NCBI GenBank assembly: GCA_039621445.1
Contig: CP154954.1
Span: forward strand, 61,315,858-61,379,857
Reading direction: 5' to 3'
From: Euglena gracilis
Lineage: Eukaryota > Euglenida > Euglenophyceae > Euglenales
DNA length: 64,000 bases
The position numbers and the translations under genes were made by a program. Below, in pieces: positions 18,176-28,165 of the stretch. Every line of letters starts with the position of its first letter. Within the stretch, counting starts at the first letter, position 1. A model generated the notes under the pieces. It was not told where the DNA came from. It searched no databases and worked only from the letters and a program-made list of their open reading frames with translations.

Positions 18176-20362
18176 GGCTCCGAGCGGAAAATTGGCCATG
18201 GAACTTTTGGTGGTCGGAGCGACCGGTCGCTAGCGACCACCAATAATTCGACCACCCCCCCCCCTCTCAAAAGATTTTTAAGCCCCCCCCCCCTGCGAAG
18301 GAAAAATTTCCCTCAGAGAAAAACATGAAATTTTGTATCAACAATTCCTTTTTCTGCATTTAGGATCTTGCACGATATCAGACAATGTTTACGTTACTTT
18401 GTCAAGAGGGCGGTACGGGGGTCCGGGGGGGGGGGGGGGGCGGCCACGGGGGGGGGGTGGCAAGGTACGGGGGTACGGCAGCCCCCCCCGCTAGACGACC
18501 AAGGGCGCCGAAGGCGCCTTAGGACTGTTTTGTTTACGGTGCGCGTGGCATTTACATGCGCGCATGGCCCTGGGTCGGTTACCCCCCGGAAGGGATTTTG
18601 TTATTGGAGGGCGGGGGGGGGGGGTGCGGGGGGGGGGGGGGGGGGCGGCAGCCCCCCCCCCTGCTAGACGACCAAGGGCGCCGAAGGCGCCTTAGGACTG
18701 TTTTGTTTACGGTGCGCGTGGCATTTACATGCGCGCATGGCCCTGGGTCGGTTACCCCCCGGAAGGGATTTTGTTATTGGTGGGCGTGGGGGGGGTGCGG
18801 GGGGGGGGGCTGGGGGGGGGGGGGGGGCGGCAGCCCCCCCCCCCGCTAGACGACCAAAGCCGCCTTCGGACTGTTTGTTCACTAGCGACCGTTGGTCATG
18901 GCCTAGCGACCATTGGTGGTCGGACGAATCGGTCGCTAGCGACCACCAATAATTCGACCACACCCCCCTTCAGCAAATTTTTTTGCCCTCCCCCCCCAAT
19001 AGGATTTTCTTGCAAAATCCCCAAGTTGTACTGCAAAACGATGCTACCAGGGCCAGGCGCGGATGTAATGCCACGCGCAGTCCTAAGGCACCTTTGGTCG
19101 TCTAGCGGGGGGGGGGGTGGTGCGGGGGGGGTGCGGGGGGGGGGGGGGGGGGGCTGCCGCCCCCCCCCCCAGCACCCCCCAACAAAATCCCTTCCGGGGG
19201 GTAACCGACCCAGGGCCATGCGCGCATGTTATGCCACGCGTAAACAAAACCGTCCTAAACATGTTATGCCACACCGTAAATGTAATGCCACGCGCACCGT
19301 AAACAAAACCGTCCTAAGGCGCCTTCGGCGCCCTTGGTCGTCTAGCGGGGGGGGGGCTGCCGCCCCCCCCCGCACCCCCCCCCCCCCCCCCCCACATAAT
19401 CCCTTCCGGGGGGTAACCGACCCAGGGCCATGCGCGCATGTAATGCCACGCGCACCGTAAACAAAACCGTCCTAAGGCGCCTTCGGCGCCCTTGGTCGTC
19501 TAGCGGGGGGGGGCTGCCGCCCCCCCCCCTCCCCCGCACCCCCCCCCCCCCTCCCTCCAATAACATAATCCCTTCCGGGGGGTAACCGACCCAGGGCCAT
19601 GCGCGCATGTAATGCCACGCGCACCGTAAACAAAACCGTCCTAAGGCGCCTGCGGCGCCCTTGGTCGTCTAGCGGGGGGGGGGGGGGGGCTGCCGCCCCC
19701 CCCCCCCCCCCCGCACCCCCCCCCCGCCCTCCAATAAAAATAATCCCTTCCGGGGGGTAACCGACCCAGGGCCAATGCGCGCATGTAAATATTTTGCCAC
19801 GCGCGACCGTAAACGAAAAACGCGTCCTAAGGCGCCTTTCGGCGCCCTTGGTCCGTCTAGCGGGGGGGGGGGGGGCTGCCGCCCCCCCCCCCCGGGCCCC
19901 AAAATTTTTTTGGGCTTTGGCACCAAACGAAAGTGGGCACTTTGACGGGGGTAAAGCAAATTTGACAAAAAATGCCATGCCACTCTGAGAGGGGGGTGAG
20001 GGTAATGCCACCCCCCCCCCCGCTGTCGCCCACCCCCCCCCCCGGACCCCCGTACCGCCCTCTTGACAAAGTAATATAAACATTGTCTGATTTCGTGCAA
20101 GATCCTAAAAGCAGAAAAAGGAATTTTTGATATAAAATTTCATGTTTTTCTCTGAGGGAAATTTTTACTTCGCAGGGGGGGGGGCTTAAAAATCTTCTGA
20201 GAGGGGGGGGGTGGTCGAATTATTGGTGGTCGCTAGCGACCGGTCGCTCCGACCACCAACGGTCGCTAGCGACCGGTCGCCAGAATTCGGTCGCTAGCGA
20301 CCATGGTCGCTAGCGACCACCAAAAGTTCCATGGCCAATTTTCCGCTCGGAGCCGTCCGTGA
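18176..20362. repeat. 2.2-kb foldback element with head-to-head tandem core
   Basis: Outer arms 18176-18435 and 20038-20362 are inverted copies (CGGCTCCGAGCGGAAAATTG, ATGGAACTTTTGGTGGTCG, TTTAGGATCTTGCACGA). Internally, about three forward units of CTAGACGACCAAGGGCGCC...GTTTTGTTTACGGTGCGCG (18489-18880) face about five reverse-oriented units (19096-19860). A further GGTCGCTAGCGACC cluster lies at 18885-18960. Non-coding; all long proline/glycine frames are artefacts. Confidence 0.8.
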
Positions 20363-21180
20363 CGACTTGCAATCACACGTTCTTTTGATAATTCAGAATT
20401 TTGGACAAATAAGATTCCGACAAAAAAAAAACGATTGGCTGAAGCTTTGTTGGAGCCGTCCACCAGCAACGTCCACGTGCTGTATCTGGTTACCAGATGC
20501 AGCACAGGAAAAAACCATGGTCGGAGGCGGTCAGGCAAGCGGTGGCAGTTAGACATTCGAGCCAGGATTTGTCCTGCTGGGAAAATCTTGCGCAGGAAAA
20601 AACCATGGTTGGGGGGCATTTGGCCCAAACAAAAAATCTATATACAATTAAAGCAAAGAACATCAAGAGGCCCTCACACCCTTCAACATTGTTCAAACCT
20701 CCTACAATGCAAAGGTTGCAGAGGAAGAAATTTTGGTTGGGGAGTAATTGTGGACTTGTCACCAAAACAACAAGCACCAAAAAATAAACATCTTAGGTTT
20801 CCTCAAAAACTGGATCAAATTAAAAAAAAACTGCAAAAAACTGAACGTGTGCAGCTTTTTCAGAAAAAAAATCTGCAAAAAAACTGCAAAAAACTGCAAA
20901 AAAACTGCAAAAAGCCCAAAACGTGAAAACTGCAAAAAACTGCAAAAACTGCACGGTGCATATTTTCCACCCCCCTGCCCACCCACCCCACCCCCTGGGG
21001 TGGGGCCCCCCAGGGGGGTCCCGGGGGACCCCCCAGGGGGGTCCCGGGGGACTTTTGCCCGAAAATGCTAAAAATAGTACCTTTTCAAAATTTTCGGCGC
21101 CGAAAAGATATACCCGCCGGCCCCCACCCCCACCCCCCCTGGGGGGGGAGGGGGTCCAAGGCGGAAAAAAAAACCCCCTG
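20363..21180. other. Right part of the composite element, no recognised gene
   Basis: 20363-20800 is fairly unique (repeated CAGGAAAAAACCATGGT at 20506 and 20594). 20820-20960 is CTGCAAAAAA repeats. 20965-21180 is G/C hairpins leading to the terminal CCCCCTG. Confidence 0.4.
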
Positions 21181-21188
21181 CTTCTGGC

Positions 21189-21859
21189 CTGGCGCTGTTG
21201 TTCACCTCTGGCCCTTTTTGTCTGTGTGCGTGGTGGTGTGCCCAGGCACACTCCTTTGAAAATAGGCCACCTTGGACAACCGGTGCCTTCGGCGCCGGTT
21301 CTGTGCTAGTGCACTTTTGGCCTTGGGGTCGGATCAGGAGTGCCTGACCAGGCAGGCACCCCCAGGGGGTGAGCCCACCCCGCCCCCGCCCCCCGCCCCT
21401 CATCTTTGTCTACGGACTTATTTTGTGGTGAAATTGCAGGGTCATTAAATTGTTGATTGTTGTGGGGTGACGGATTCAACATCCCAATACCTTTCCCCCA
21501 ATGCCCCCCACACTAGGGCAGAACAGGAAGACCTGGTGGGGGGGTTGACCCCCCACCAGACCGCCATTTAGTGTGTTTCAGGGAGCCCAGGAGCCTCCAG
21601 GGAGGCTCAGATAACCAGCCTCCAGGGAGCCAGGTAACCAAAAGTGAGGATTCCAAATTTTCTGGGACCCGGGTGGGGGGGGGTGTCTAACGTGCCCCCC
21701 CCCCTTTTTGCCCCCCCCTAATTGGCCAGAGCCCAGGTGGCCAATTAGGGGGGGGGGGGGTACTCATTTCAAGTAAAAAAAATGCCTTTATTCGGGTGTT
21801 TTACGGGGGTTCCCCCCAAGCACCTATGACAGATTCCAAATTTTAGCCCGCGGTCGGCA
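21189..21859. other. Repeat DNA with small hairpins
   Basis: Contains GGTGCCTTCGGCGCCGG and GCCTGACCAGGCAGGC inverted repeats, and a 45-bp foldback CCCCCTAATTGGCCA...TGGCCAATTAGGGGG at 21711-21755. GGGAGCCAGG-type short repeats at 21587-21640. No gene. Confidence 0.5.
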
Positions 21860-22147
21860 CAGGCTTCTTTTTAAGACCCCCGGGGGGGGGCGGGGGGGGG
21901 GGGCCCCCCCCACCCACCCAGGGGGGCGCGGGACCCCCCGGGGGGGGGGGGGGGGCCGGGCCCCCCCCCAAAATCGGGCCCGCTAAAGGCGATTTCCAAA
22001 AATTTTCGGCGCTTCGCGCCGAAAAGGTATACCCAGCGCCTCCGGCGCGGGACCCCCCCCCCCGGGGGGGGGGGGCCCGGCCCGGACCCACCCACCCACC
22101 CCCCCTCCCCCCGGGGGGGGGGGTCTGCTGACTTAAAAAGAAGCCTG
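21860..22147. mobile_element. hAT-like short element, perfect ends
   Basis: Starts CAGGCTTCTTTTTAAG and ends CTTAAAAAGAAGCCTG, a perfect 16-bp inverted repeat. It is flanked by GGTCGGCA on both sides (21852-21859 and 22148-22155). The target is itself a GCGGTCGGCA tandem stretch, so the duplication is less diagnostic here. 288 bp, non-coding; it contains CGGCGCTTCGCGCCG and poly-G/poly-C runs. Confidence 0.75.
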
Positions 22148-22254
22148 GGTCGGCAGCGGTCGGCCGCGGTCGGCAGCGGTCGGCAAAGTAGTTGGCTGTA
22201 GGTGGGGGGGCAGGCCAACAAAAAATGAGCATATATCACAATCACACAATCCAC

Positions 22255-23040
22255 TGTTGCCGACTTTTGGCCACTTTTCGCTGCTTTTGGCCAGTTTTTG
22301 ATGCTTTTGGACTGCTTTTGGCCACTGTTGCCGACTTTTGGTCGATTTTTGCTACCTTCGCTCATTATTTCCTCCCTTTGCTTCGTTTTGGTCACTTTTT
22401 TTGCCCACTTTTTGCCGTGTTTTGGCTGCTTTTGGACAGCTTTTGCTTTGCTTTGACCTCTTTTGACCACTTTTGGCCTCTTTAACCCACTTTTGACCAA
22501 CTTTCTCTGCCATTTTTACCCACTTCAGGCCACTTTCAGGCCACTTTAAACGTCTTTTTGTTGCTTTTGGCATCAAGAGCAGTCAAACGTGACCTAAAAA
22601 TGGCCTAAAAGTGGCAAAACATGGTTAAAATGCCAAAAGTTCCAAAAGTAGGCAAAAATAACAAAAAAATGCCCAAAAATGGCCCACAACGACCCTGCTT
22701 TTGGCTGATTTCGGTCACTTTAGCAGCTTTTGTTCATTTTTGGCAACAAACTGACGCAGAATGCTCAAAATGGTCAAATTGGACCAAAAGCAGACCAAAA
22801 AATGGGCAAAAATAACAAAAGAAAAGGTCGAAAGTGGCTTTAAATGGTCAAAAATGGCCCTAAATGCCCCAAGAGCAGGACAAAATGGCCCAAAATTACA
22901 AGAAGTGGGCAAAAAGTGCCAAAAATGGTCAAAATAGGTCAAAATGGGTGAATTGTGGTGGCAAATGGGCCAAAAGGGGACAAAAGCGACCAAAAATGGC
23001 CAAAAATGGCCAAAAGTGGCAACATGAGCCAGATGAGCCA
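22255..23040. repeat. Inverted pair of TTTTGGCCACTTTTG arrays
   Basis: 22255-22560 consists of plus-strand CCACTTTTGG-CTGCTTTTGG-type units. From about 22590 to 23040 the same motif appears in reverse complement (CCAAAAATGGCCAAAA). The whole forms a 0.8-kb degenerate palindrome. No gene. Confidence 0.8.
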
Positions 23041-23745
23041 GAAAAATCTCAACATCTGGGATAAAAATGAGCCTAATTCCTCATTCTTACTGAAAAATTG
23101 GCATCAATTAGAAAAAGTTGCGTGGTCGGCTGCGGTCGGCATAGGTGCCTGGTTCCCCCCAACCCCCCCCCCTAATTGTCCCCCACCCTCTCAATCAGAA
23201 CTGGTAGGCCGTGGTGATGATGATATCCACTTCAGCGGACGTTTCAAAGAGTGCCCGCTCTGCAAACAAAAATTCAGGAGACATCTCCTTGGTCCGGCTC
23301 CTTCCTCTTCGATCTCAAAGGTCAAGAATTCACCACCAGCCGTTGCACCGCCTGCTCCTGCTGCCAGTTCTGGAGGGACCTGGCACTTGCTGCTGGAGGT
23401 TGGGACCACGAGGGCATTCATGGGCACAAATGCCACCGTGGGCAACTGCTAGCAATGCACGATGAGGGGGAACAACCAACGTCGGATATACCATCAGATG
23501 TAGAGTTGGGGTCGGTCAGCAGGGCCTCACTGCCAATGCTCGCACCTGAGGGACATTTGCATTTTGGGAGAAAAAAAAAATGCACACCGCACAGCCGTGA
23601 GAGGTCCATTCGCACACACGCTGACTGGTTCGTGGTGCTCCCAAATGCCAGAGTTCTTCAGCGGCATGGCGGAGAAAAAGGTATTACAATTAAGAATTCT
23701 CACATAATTGCGATTTTTGTAAATCGCGAAAACTGAAACGACCTG
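23041..23745. other. Unassigned sequence upstream of LINE 1
   Basis: Balanced composition in 23200-23640. A plus-strand frame contains CPLCKQKFRRHL (C2-H-like), and a second frame contains RCTACSCCQFW. These could be exon or LINE fragments but belong to no family I can name. The stretch 23640-23745 is AT-rich. Confidence 0.3.
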
Positions 23746-24140
23746 GGGGTTTTCGAGGGCGGCGGAGCCGAAAAAGCGGTCCCCGGCCTGCCGAAACGCG
23801 GCGAGAGGCCGGAAACAGCCAGGCCAAATTTTCAGGTCCCGTGGCACACTGGAACCACTGCCCCCCGGCATCGGCCAACACAGTTGCTTCACAATGACGA
23901 CCCGGCGGTGCCCGCTCAGACGTCCACTAGGGGGGTTTTCGAGGGCGGCGGACCCGAAAAAGCGGCCCTCATCCCGCCGAAACGCGGCGGGAGGCCCGAA
24001 ACGGCCACGCCGAGTTTTCCCGTCCCGTGGGATAGGGGAACCACTGCCGCCCGGTCGCGGCAATTACCATTTCTCCGCGACAATGACCCGGCAGAGCCTG
24101 CTGAGAGGCCCCTCAGGGGGGTTTTTGAGGTCGCCGAGTC
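23746..24140 (+). repeat. LINE 1 5' tandem monomers (~185-190 bp)
   Basis: GGGGTTTTCGAGGGCGGCGG begins near 23746 and 23935; a third, diverged start GGGGTTTTTGAGGTCGCCGA lies at 24118. Each monomer ends with ACAATGAC...CCCGGC and CCGCTCAGACG- or CTGCTGAGAGG-like bases. Repeated 5' monomers usually act as promoters in LINEs. Here each also contains an ATG in the coding frame. Confidence 0.75.
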
Positions 24141-25939
24141 CGAATATCTGCTCAAATCGCCGCAGTGGAGCCGCCAAAGCCGGCGTTCGTCTAGACCGTC
24201 CTGGTGGAGAGCGGAGCAAGGACAAGGACAAGGATCAAGGACAAGGACATGATGGCAAGCGCGACACATTCTTGGCCCTCGATCGCCAAACCGCAACCGG
24301 GCACCAAAAGACAGGGCGGGGGAGCCGATTGTCCTGTGGCGATGTGGAGAGCAACCCGGGGCCTCCCACCCGGCGGCTTGACATTCCCTCAAGCAGGGGC
24401 GACTTGCTTTCTCGCAGTGAAGGGGAACACAACGTGGGCCCGCAACTGCAGGGGGGAACGGCACCGTCCCCCCGCCGGGCAATGGACTTTGACATGACCA
24501 CAGATCCGGAGCGGGCGGTTGGATTCTTGCTGGCCACAACCCTCGTGCCACCCCTGGCTGCGGGTCCCATGGAAGCGGCCTCTACCCAGGATGCCAACAA
24601 CCTTCAACAGCTGTTACAAGACCTCATCAGCCGACCACCCCCGGAAGCGTCACTTGGGGCGGTCTCAAACACCAGGGGCCCAAGCGCCCTAGATGATGCC
24701 GACGTGGAAATGAATGCCGTGTTCCTGCCGGGAATGAGAACGGGCTCTCCTTTGACGGATCCGTGCCCACCACTGTCACCCTCGTGGACAGACATATCCC
24801 TGGACCACCGGGGGACAGTATCAATCATCCCGAAAGGGGCCTTGCCGGCTGTGTGTGATTCATACTCAACTGTCCTGAGATGTTTCAACGAAAGACCAAC
24901 ATGGGAGACCCTCCACGCGCTCTGGGCCTTCCCAAAGTCTGTCCTAGCGCCCTTGGGGAAAGGAGGGCGGGGTCACTGGGCGAGGCTCGGAAGAGTCATC
25001 AGAGCGAGAGCGGAGTCGTATCTCAAACGCCCCGTGAATGACAGCTGGGAAGATTCTCAACGCCGCGCGCAACCGGCCACCTTGGTTCGAACCCGGGGAC
25101 AGGTCCGACGAGAGGAGGAGGTCCAAGAGGAAGGCTTTGTTCGCCGGCTGGAACGCCTTGTCGGTAAAGGGGCAGTGGGGAAGGCGTGCCAATTGTTGCT
25201 GTCCGACGGTGTGCAAGACGACAAGCACCCTACCGTTCGGAAAAGACTCCAAGACATGCACCCATTTGAGGAGCCACCAGGGCGGGGCCCCATGGACAAG
25301 AGGGTCGCAATGCCTCCGCCGGCAGATGAGGAGGAGAGACGTGACCGTCTCTCCTTGGTCCGGAAGGCAGTATTTTCCTTCGGGAAGGAATCTGCGGCGG
25401 GACCGTCGGGATTGAAACCCGACCACCTCAAGGACATGCTGAGCCGAGAGGCGGGAGGGCAGGCCGAATCCTTGCTTGAGGGATTGGCAACCTTTGCCTT
25501 CAAAAGCATCAACGACGGGTGGCCCGTCGGGGCGGCCGAAATCTTGGCCTCCGCACGCTTGACAGCCCTGCGAAAGGTAAAGCACCCTGCACAAGTCAAC
25601 GAAGCCGGTAACTTGCTGCCTCCACCCTTGGACCCGGAACACGAAGGAACAAGGCCGATCGCGTCGGGAGAGTGTCTACGCAGATTGGTCGGAAAGGTGC
25701 TGATGAGACAACCCGCGGTTCGCAAGTTCACTGCAGAAGGAATGCCCGGACAATTTGGGGTAGGTTGCCGCGATGCTTGTGGGTTGATTGGAATGGGGCT
25801 GCAACACCTCGTAACCACCCTAAGTAGCACACAGGCCGCTGATTGGGGCGTGCTACAGCTAGACTTCAGCAACGCGTTCAACCGGGTCCGCCGTGATGCC
25901 TTATTGGAAGCGGCAAGAGAGAAAGGTGCCCCGAAATGA
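23894..25939 (+). CDS. LINE 1 polyprotein, N-terminal part
   Basis: 681 codons from the ATG in the second monomer. Residues 1-90 are repeat-encoded (MTTRRCPLRRPLGGF, then MTRQSLLRGPSGGF). A basic KDKDKDQGQG stretch follows, then LSCGDVESNPGP at about 146-157, a 2A-type ribosome-skipping motif. The reverse transcriptase begins with ESAAGPSGLKPDHLK, RPIASGECLRRLVGKV and LDFSNAFNRVRRD (palm motif A). The frame ends at TGA just after motif A, where one base seems to be lost, and continues in the overlapping frame at 25936. Confidence 0.85.
   Translation: MTTRRCPLRRPLGGFSRAADPKKRPSSRRNAAGGPKRPRRVFPSRGIGEPLPPGRGNYHFSATMTRQSLLRGPSGGFLRSPSPNICSNRRSGAAKAGVRLDRPGGERSKDKDKDQGQGHDGKRDTFLALDRQTATGHQKTGRGSRLSCGDVESNPGPPTRRLDIPSSRGDLLSRSEGEHNVGPQLQGGTAPSPRRAMDFDMTTDPERAVGFLLATTLVPPLAAGPMEAASTQDANNLQQLLQDLISRPPPEASLGAVSNTRGPSALDDADVEMNAVFLPGMRTGSPLTDPCPPLSPSWTDISLDHRGTVSIIPKGALPAVCDSYSTVLRCFNERPTWETLHALWAFPKSVLAPLGKGGRGHWARLGRVIRARAESYLKRPVNDSWEDSQRRAQPATLVRTRGQVRREEEVQEEGFVRRLERLVGKGAVGKACQLLLSDGVQDDKHPTVRKRLQDMHPFEEPPGRGPMDKRVAMPPPADEEERRDRLSLVRKAVFSFGKESAAGPSGLKPDHLKDMLSREAGGQAESLLEGLATFAFKSINDGWPVGAAEILASARLTALRKVKHPAQVNEAGNLLPPPLDPEHEGTRPIASGECLRRLVGKVLMRQPAVRKFTAEGMPGQFGVGCRDACGLIGMGLQHLVTTLSSTQAADWGVLQLDFSNAFNRVRRDALLEAAREKGAPK
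24341..24364 (+). other. 2A-like ribosome-skipping motif in LINE 1
   Basis: Codons 150-157 spell DVESNPGP, preceded by CG, the full D(V/I)ExNPGP consensus. Known 2A sequences cause the ribosome to release the chain between the last Gly and Pro. Here that would separate the ~156-residue basic N-terminus from the enzyme part. Confidence 0.85.
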
Positions 25940-27729
25940 TCACGTGGCTGGAAACATGTTATGCAGAACACTCCAGTCTCTTCTTGGGGGACACTTGCCT
26001 CCGAAGTAAATCAGGGGTCCAGCAAGGGGATCCTTGTGGCCCCGCCGCTTTCGCCCTTGCCATACAAGGACTGGTGGAAGAACTTCATTCCGTATGTGGC
26101 TGGCAAGCCTGGTACCTGGACGACGCCCACATCGTGGGCAACATGTGCCAGCTCGAGGCTGCGGTCCGAATGATTCTGGAAAAGGGCCCTCCGATCGGTG
26201 TGGCACTTAACCTGGACAAGTGCACGCTGTGGGGGCCGGCCTTCGGGACCGCATGGTCCTCCCTTCCAATGGGAGCAAGCGTCCTCCAACAAATCCCGGT
26301 GACACCTTTTATCCCTGGCTCAGGGATCAAATCCCTGGGTGTCCCGGTGTGCCACCCAGCGGACGGCACCTTTGCTGAACACACCTGGTTTGGACGGTGC
26401 GAGGCTGCGATGAAAGCATGTTCCCTCCTACAGAGAGTGCCTTCCGCACACGTTCAATTCACGATCCTTCGGATGTGCCTGGACGCATGCAAGGTGAATG
26501 ACCTCCTGCGGGCAACCCCGGCCTCCTATGCTCAAGACCAATGTGCCTTGCTCAGCAAAACCGTGCGGAATACAATGAGCATCATCAGCGGACGACCACT
26601 GGAGGAGCCACAATGGGTTCAAGCCACTCTCCCGGTTCGACTGGGAGGTTTGGGTATCCGCGACCCAGTTGTCGAGAGAGTGAACGCCAGATGGGCAGCA
26701 ACTCTGGATTTCGTTATTCGAGGGGATCGAATCCTTGACCTCCCAGCCTTCTGCTCTGTTCCGCTACTCCCCATCGACTTCGCGGAGACAGTAGGAGCCA
26801 TCAAAGGAAGCTGCTCCTGGCCAACATCCGCTCAATCCTTCTGTGATGACCAGCGTCGACATGATTTGTTGACGCCCGAGATGCTGACACAGCGCTTCTG
26901 GGGAAATGCCTGTGCTGAAGCACGACAGCAGAGGCTGCACGCCGCCTTGGAAGGGACGGAAAAATTGAAGTTCTCCTGCCAGATGAAGCCACACGCCATG
27001 GCATGGGCCTCAGTGACACCGTGTGCCTCAACCAAAACACTGATTCCTACCAGAGAATTTCAGGCGATCGTCCAGTGGTCTATGGGTGCCCCGGTGGTCA
27101 GCGCTACAGACAGCCCACCTGCCTGCCCAAGATGCCACAACCCCACAGATGTCAGAGGCCACCACCTTGTCTGCTGCCACAAAAACAACATTGTCCGGCG
27201 GCACAATGCGGTGCAATCACACATCCTCGGGCTCGCGCAGCGTGCAGGCTTCCCAGCCAGAAGGGAAGAAAGTGCCCCAGATGGCTCACGACCAGGCGAC
27301 GTATTCGTCATGAGGTACGATGCAAACGGCCCGGCAGCCATCGACGTCACCATTCGTCACCCACTTGCGCCTTCGCGAAATCGCGCTGGCTTGGAGGATA
27401 TTGGCAAGTGGCATGAGGAACAAGAGCGGGACAAGATAAAGAAGTATGGAGATGGTTGCCAACGCAGAGGCTGGACATTCATACCCTTTGTCTTGGACTG
27501 TTATGGTGGCATGGGGGATGGTGCGCTCACCTTTGTTGGTAACTGCATCAAGTTGCTAGCAGGCCAACACGACGCCTGGGAGAGGAGGGGCGTCGAGGGG
27601 ACCTGCTGGCAAGGAATAAGCATGACTCTGGCCCGGGAGGTTGGACGACAATTGGTTTGGGGACAATGCCCTGAAGAGCTCGCTGACCATTGCCTCCCTG
27701 AATCTCATAAACCCTACTGCGCTTCATAG
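25936..27729 (+). CDS. LINE 1 polyprotein, C-terminal part
   Basis: 597 codons in the next frame. Contains palm motif B SGVQQGDPCGPAAFA, motif C WYLDDAHIVGN and DKCTLWGPA, then the thumb. A CCHC knuckle CPRCHNPTDVRGHHLVC is followed by RRHNAVQSH, RPGDVFV, AAIDVTIRHP and KIKKYGDGC, resembling the restriction-like endonuclease of R2/NeSL/Utopia-type LINEs (PGD...DVT...K). The closing YGGMGDGAL and LAREVGRQLVW segments recur in LINE 2. Confidence 0.85.
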   Translation: MITWLETCYAEHSSLFLGDTCLRSKSGVQQGDPCGPAAFALAIQGLVEELHSVCGWQAWYLDDAHIVGNMCQLEAAVRMILEKGPPIGVALNLDKCTLWGPAFGTAWSSLPMGASVLQQIPVTPFIPGSGIKSLGVPVCHPADGTFAEHTWFGRCEAAMKACSLLQRVPSAHVQFTILRMCLDACKVNDLLRATPASYAQDQCALLSKTVRNTMSIISGRPLEEPQWVQATLPVRLGGLGIRDPVVERVNARWAATLDFVIRGDRILDLPAFCSVPLLPIDFAETVGAIKGSCSWPTSAQSFCDDQRRHDLLTPEMLTQRFWGNACAEARQQRLHAALEGTEKLKFSCQMKPHAMAWASVTPCASTKTLIPTREFQAIVQWSMGAPVVSATDSPPACPRCHNPTDVRGHHLVCCHKNNIVRRHNAVQSHILGLAQRAGFPARREESAPDGSRPGDVFVMRYDANGPAAIDVTIRHPLAPSRNRAGLEDIGKWHEEQERDKIKKYGDGCQRRGWTFIPFVLDCYGGMGDGALTFVGNCIKLLAGQHDAWERRGVEGTCWQGISMTLAREVGRQLVWGQCPEELADHCLPESHKPYCAS

Positions 27730-28165
27730 CCACGAGGCTGAGCTCCAAACACCCGAAATGGAATACCAAAAGCCGAGAACTCTCTGAGGACGTCCACCAT
27801 GGAGGTGCAGAAGTCGCACACAAACGAAGGGGGGCTGAACCCCCGTGAAGGACCTCAAGTCAAGTCCACCATACAACCTCTTCAAGCGCACCTCCTGACC
27901 CGATCCTGGTGCAGTATGAAACGAAGGGCCCATCCACCCAATCCAGATCTCAATGACCAATCAGAATTGCGGTGGTCGAGAACAGGATTACAAATCGCCT
28001 GTGCACCCGCAGCATGACGAGATCTTTTCGCTAAGCTCACCCCTCTTACCCGCCCCCGCACCTCGCGCCTTATACTATTCTCTAAGCTCGCCGCTTTTAC
28101 CTTCCCTCCCTTCACCAGCGTGCACAGACTGTTGCCTCTGTACATAGCCTTACTCCCCTGAACTC
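27730..28165 (+). other. LINE 1 3' untranslated region
   Basis: Contains GACCAATCAGAATTGCGG and CACCCGCAGCATGACGAG, which recur in the 3' stub at 38715-39030, confirming they belong to the element. Confidence 0.7.

Larger units (their letters stand above)
16502..21180. mobile_element. 4.7-kb composite element bounded by an 8-bp target duplication
   Basis: Left end CAGGGGTTTTTTTTAAGACC, right end CGGAAAAAAAAACCCCCTG, flanked by identical octamers CTTCTGGC (16494-16501 and 21181-21188). The outer ends are of the hAT-like short-element class. The interior contains other elements: telomere-like repeats, a Tc1-like short element and a 2.2-kb foldback element, so it is a nest. The pairing of these two ends over 4.7 kb rests on the shared octamer. 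Confidence 0.5.

Noticed and set aside
25930-25945. Programmed -1 frameshift in LINE 1
   Set aside because: No slippery heptamer at the overlap, and LINE 2 reads through the same place in one frame, so a simple base loss is likelier.
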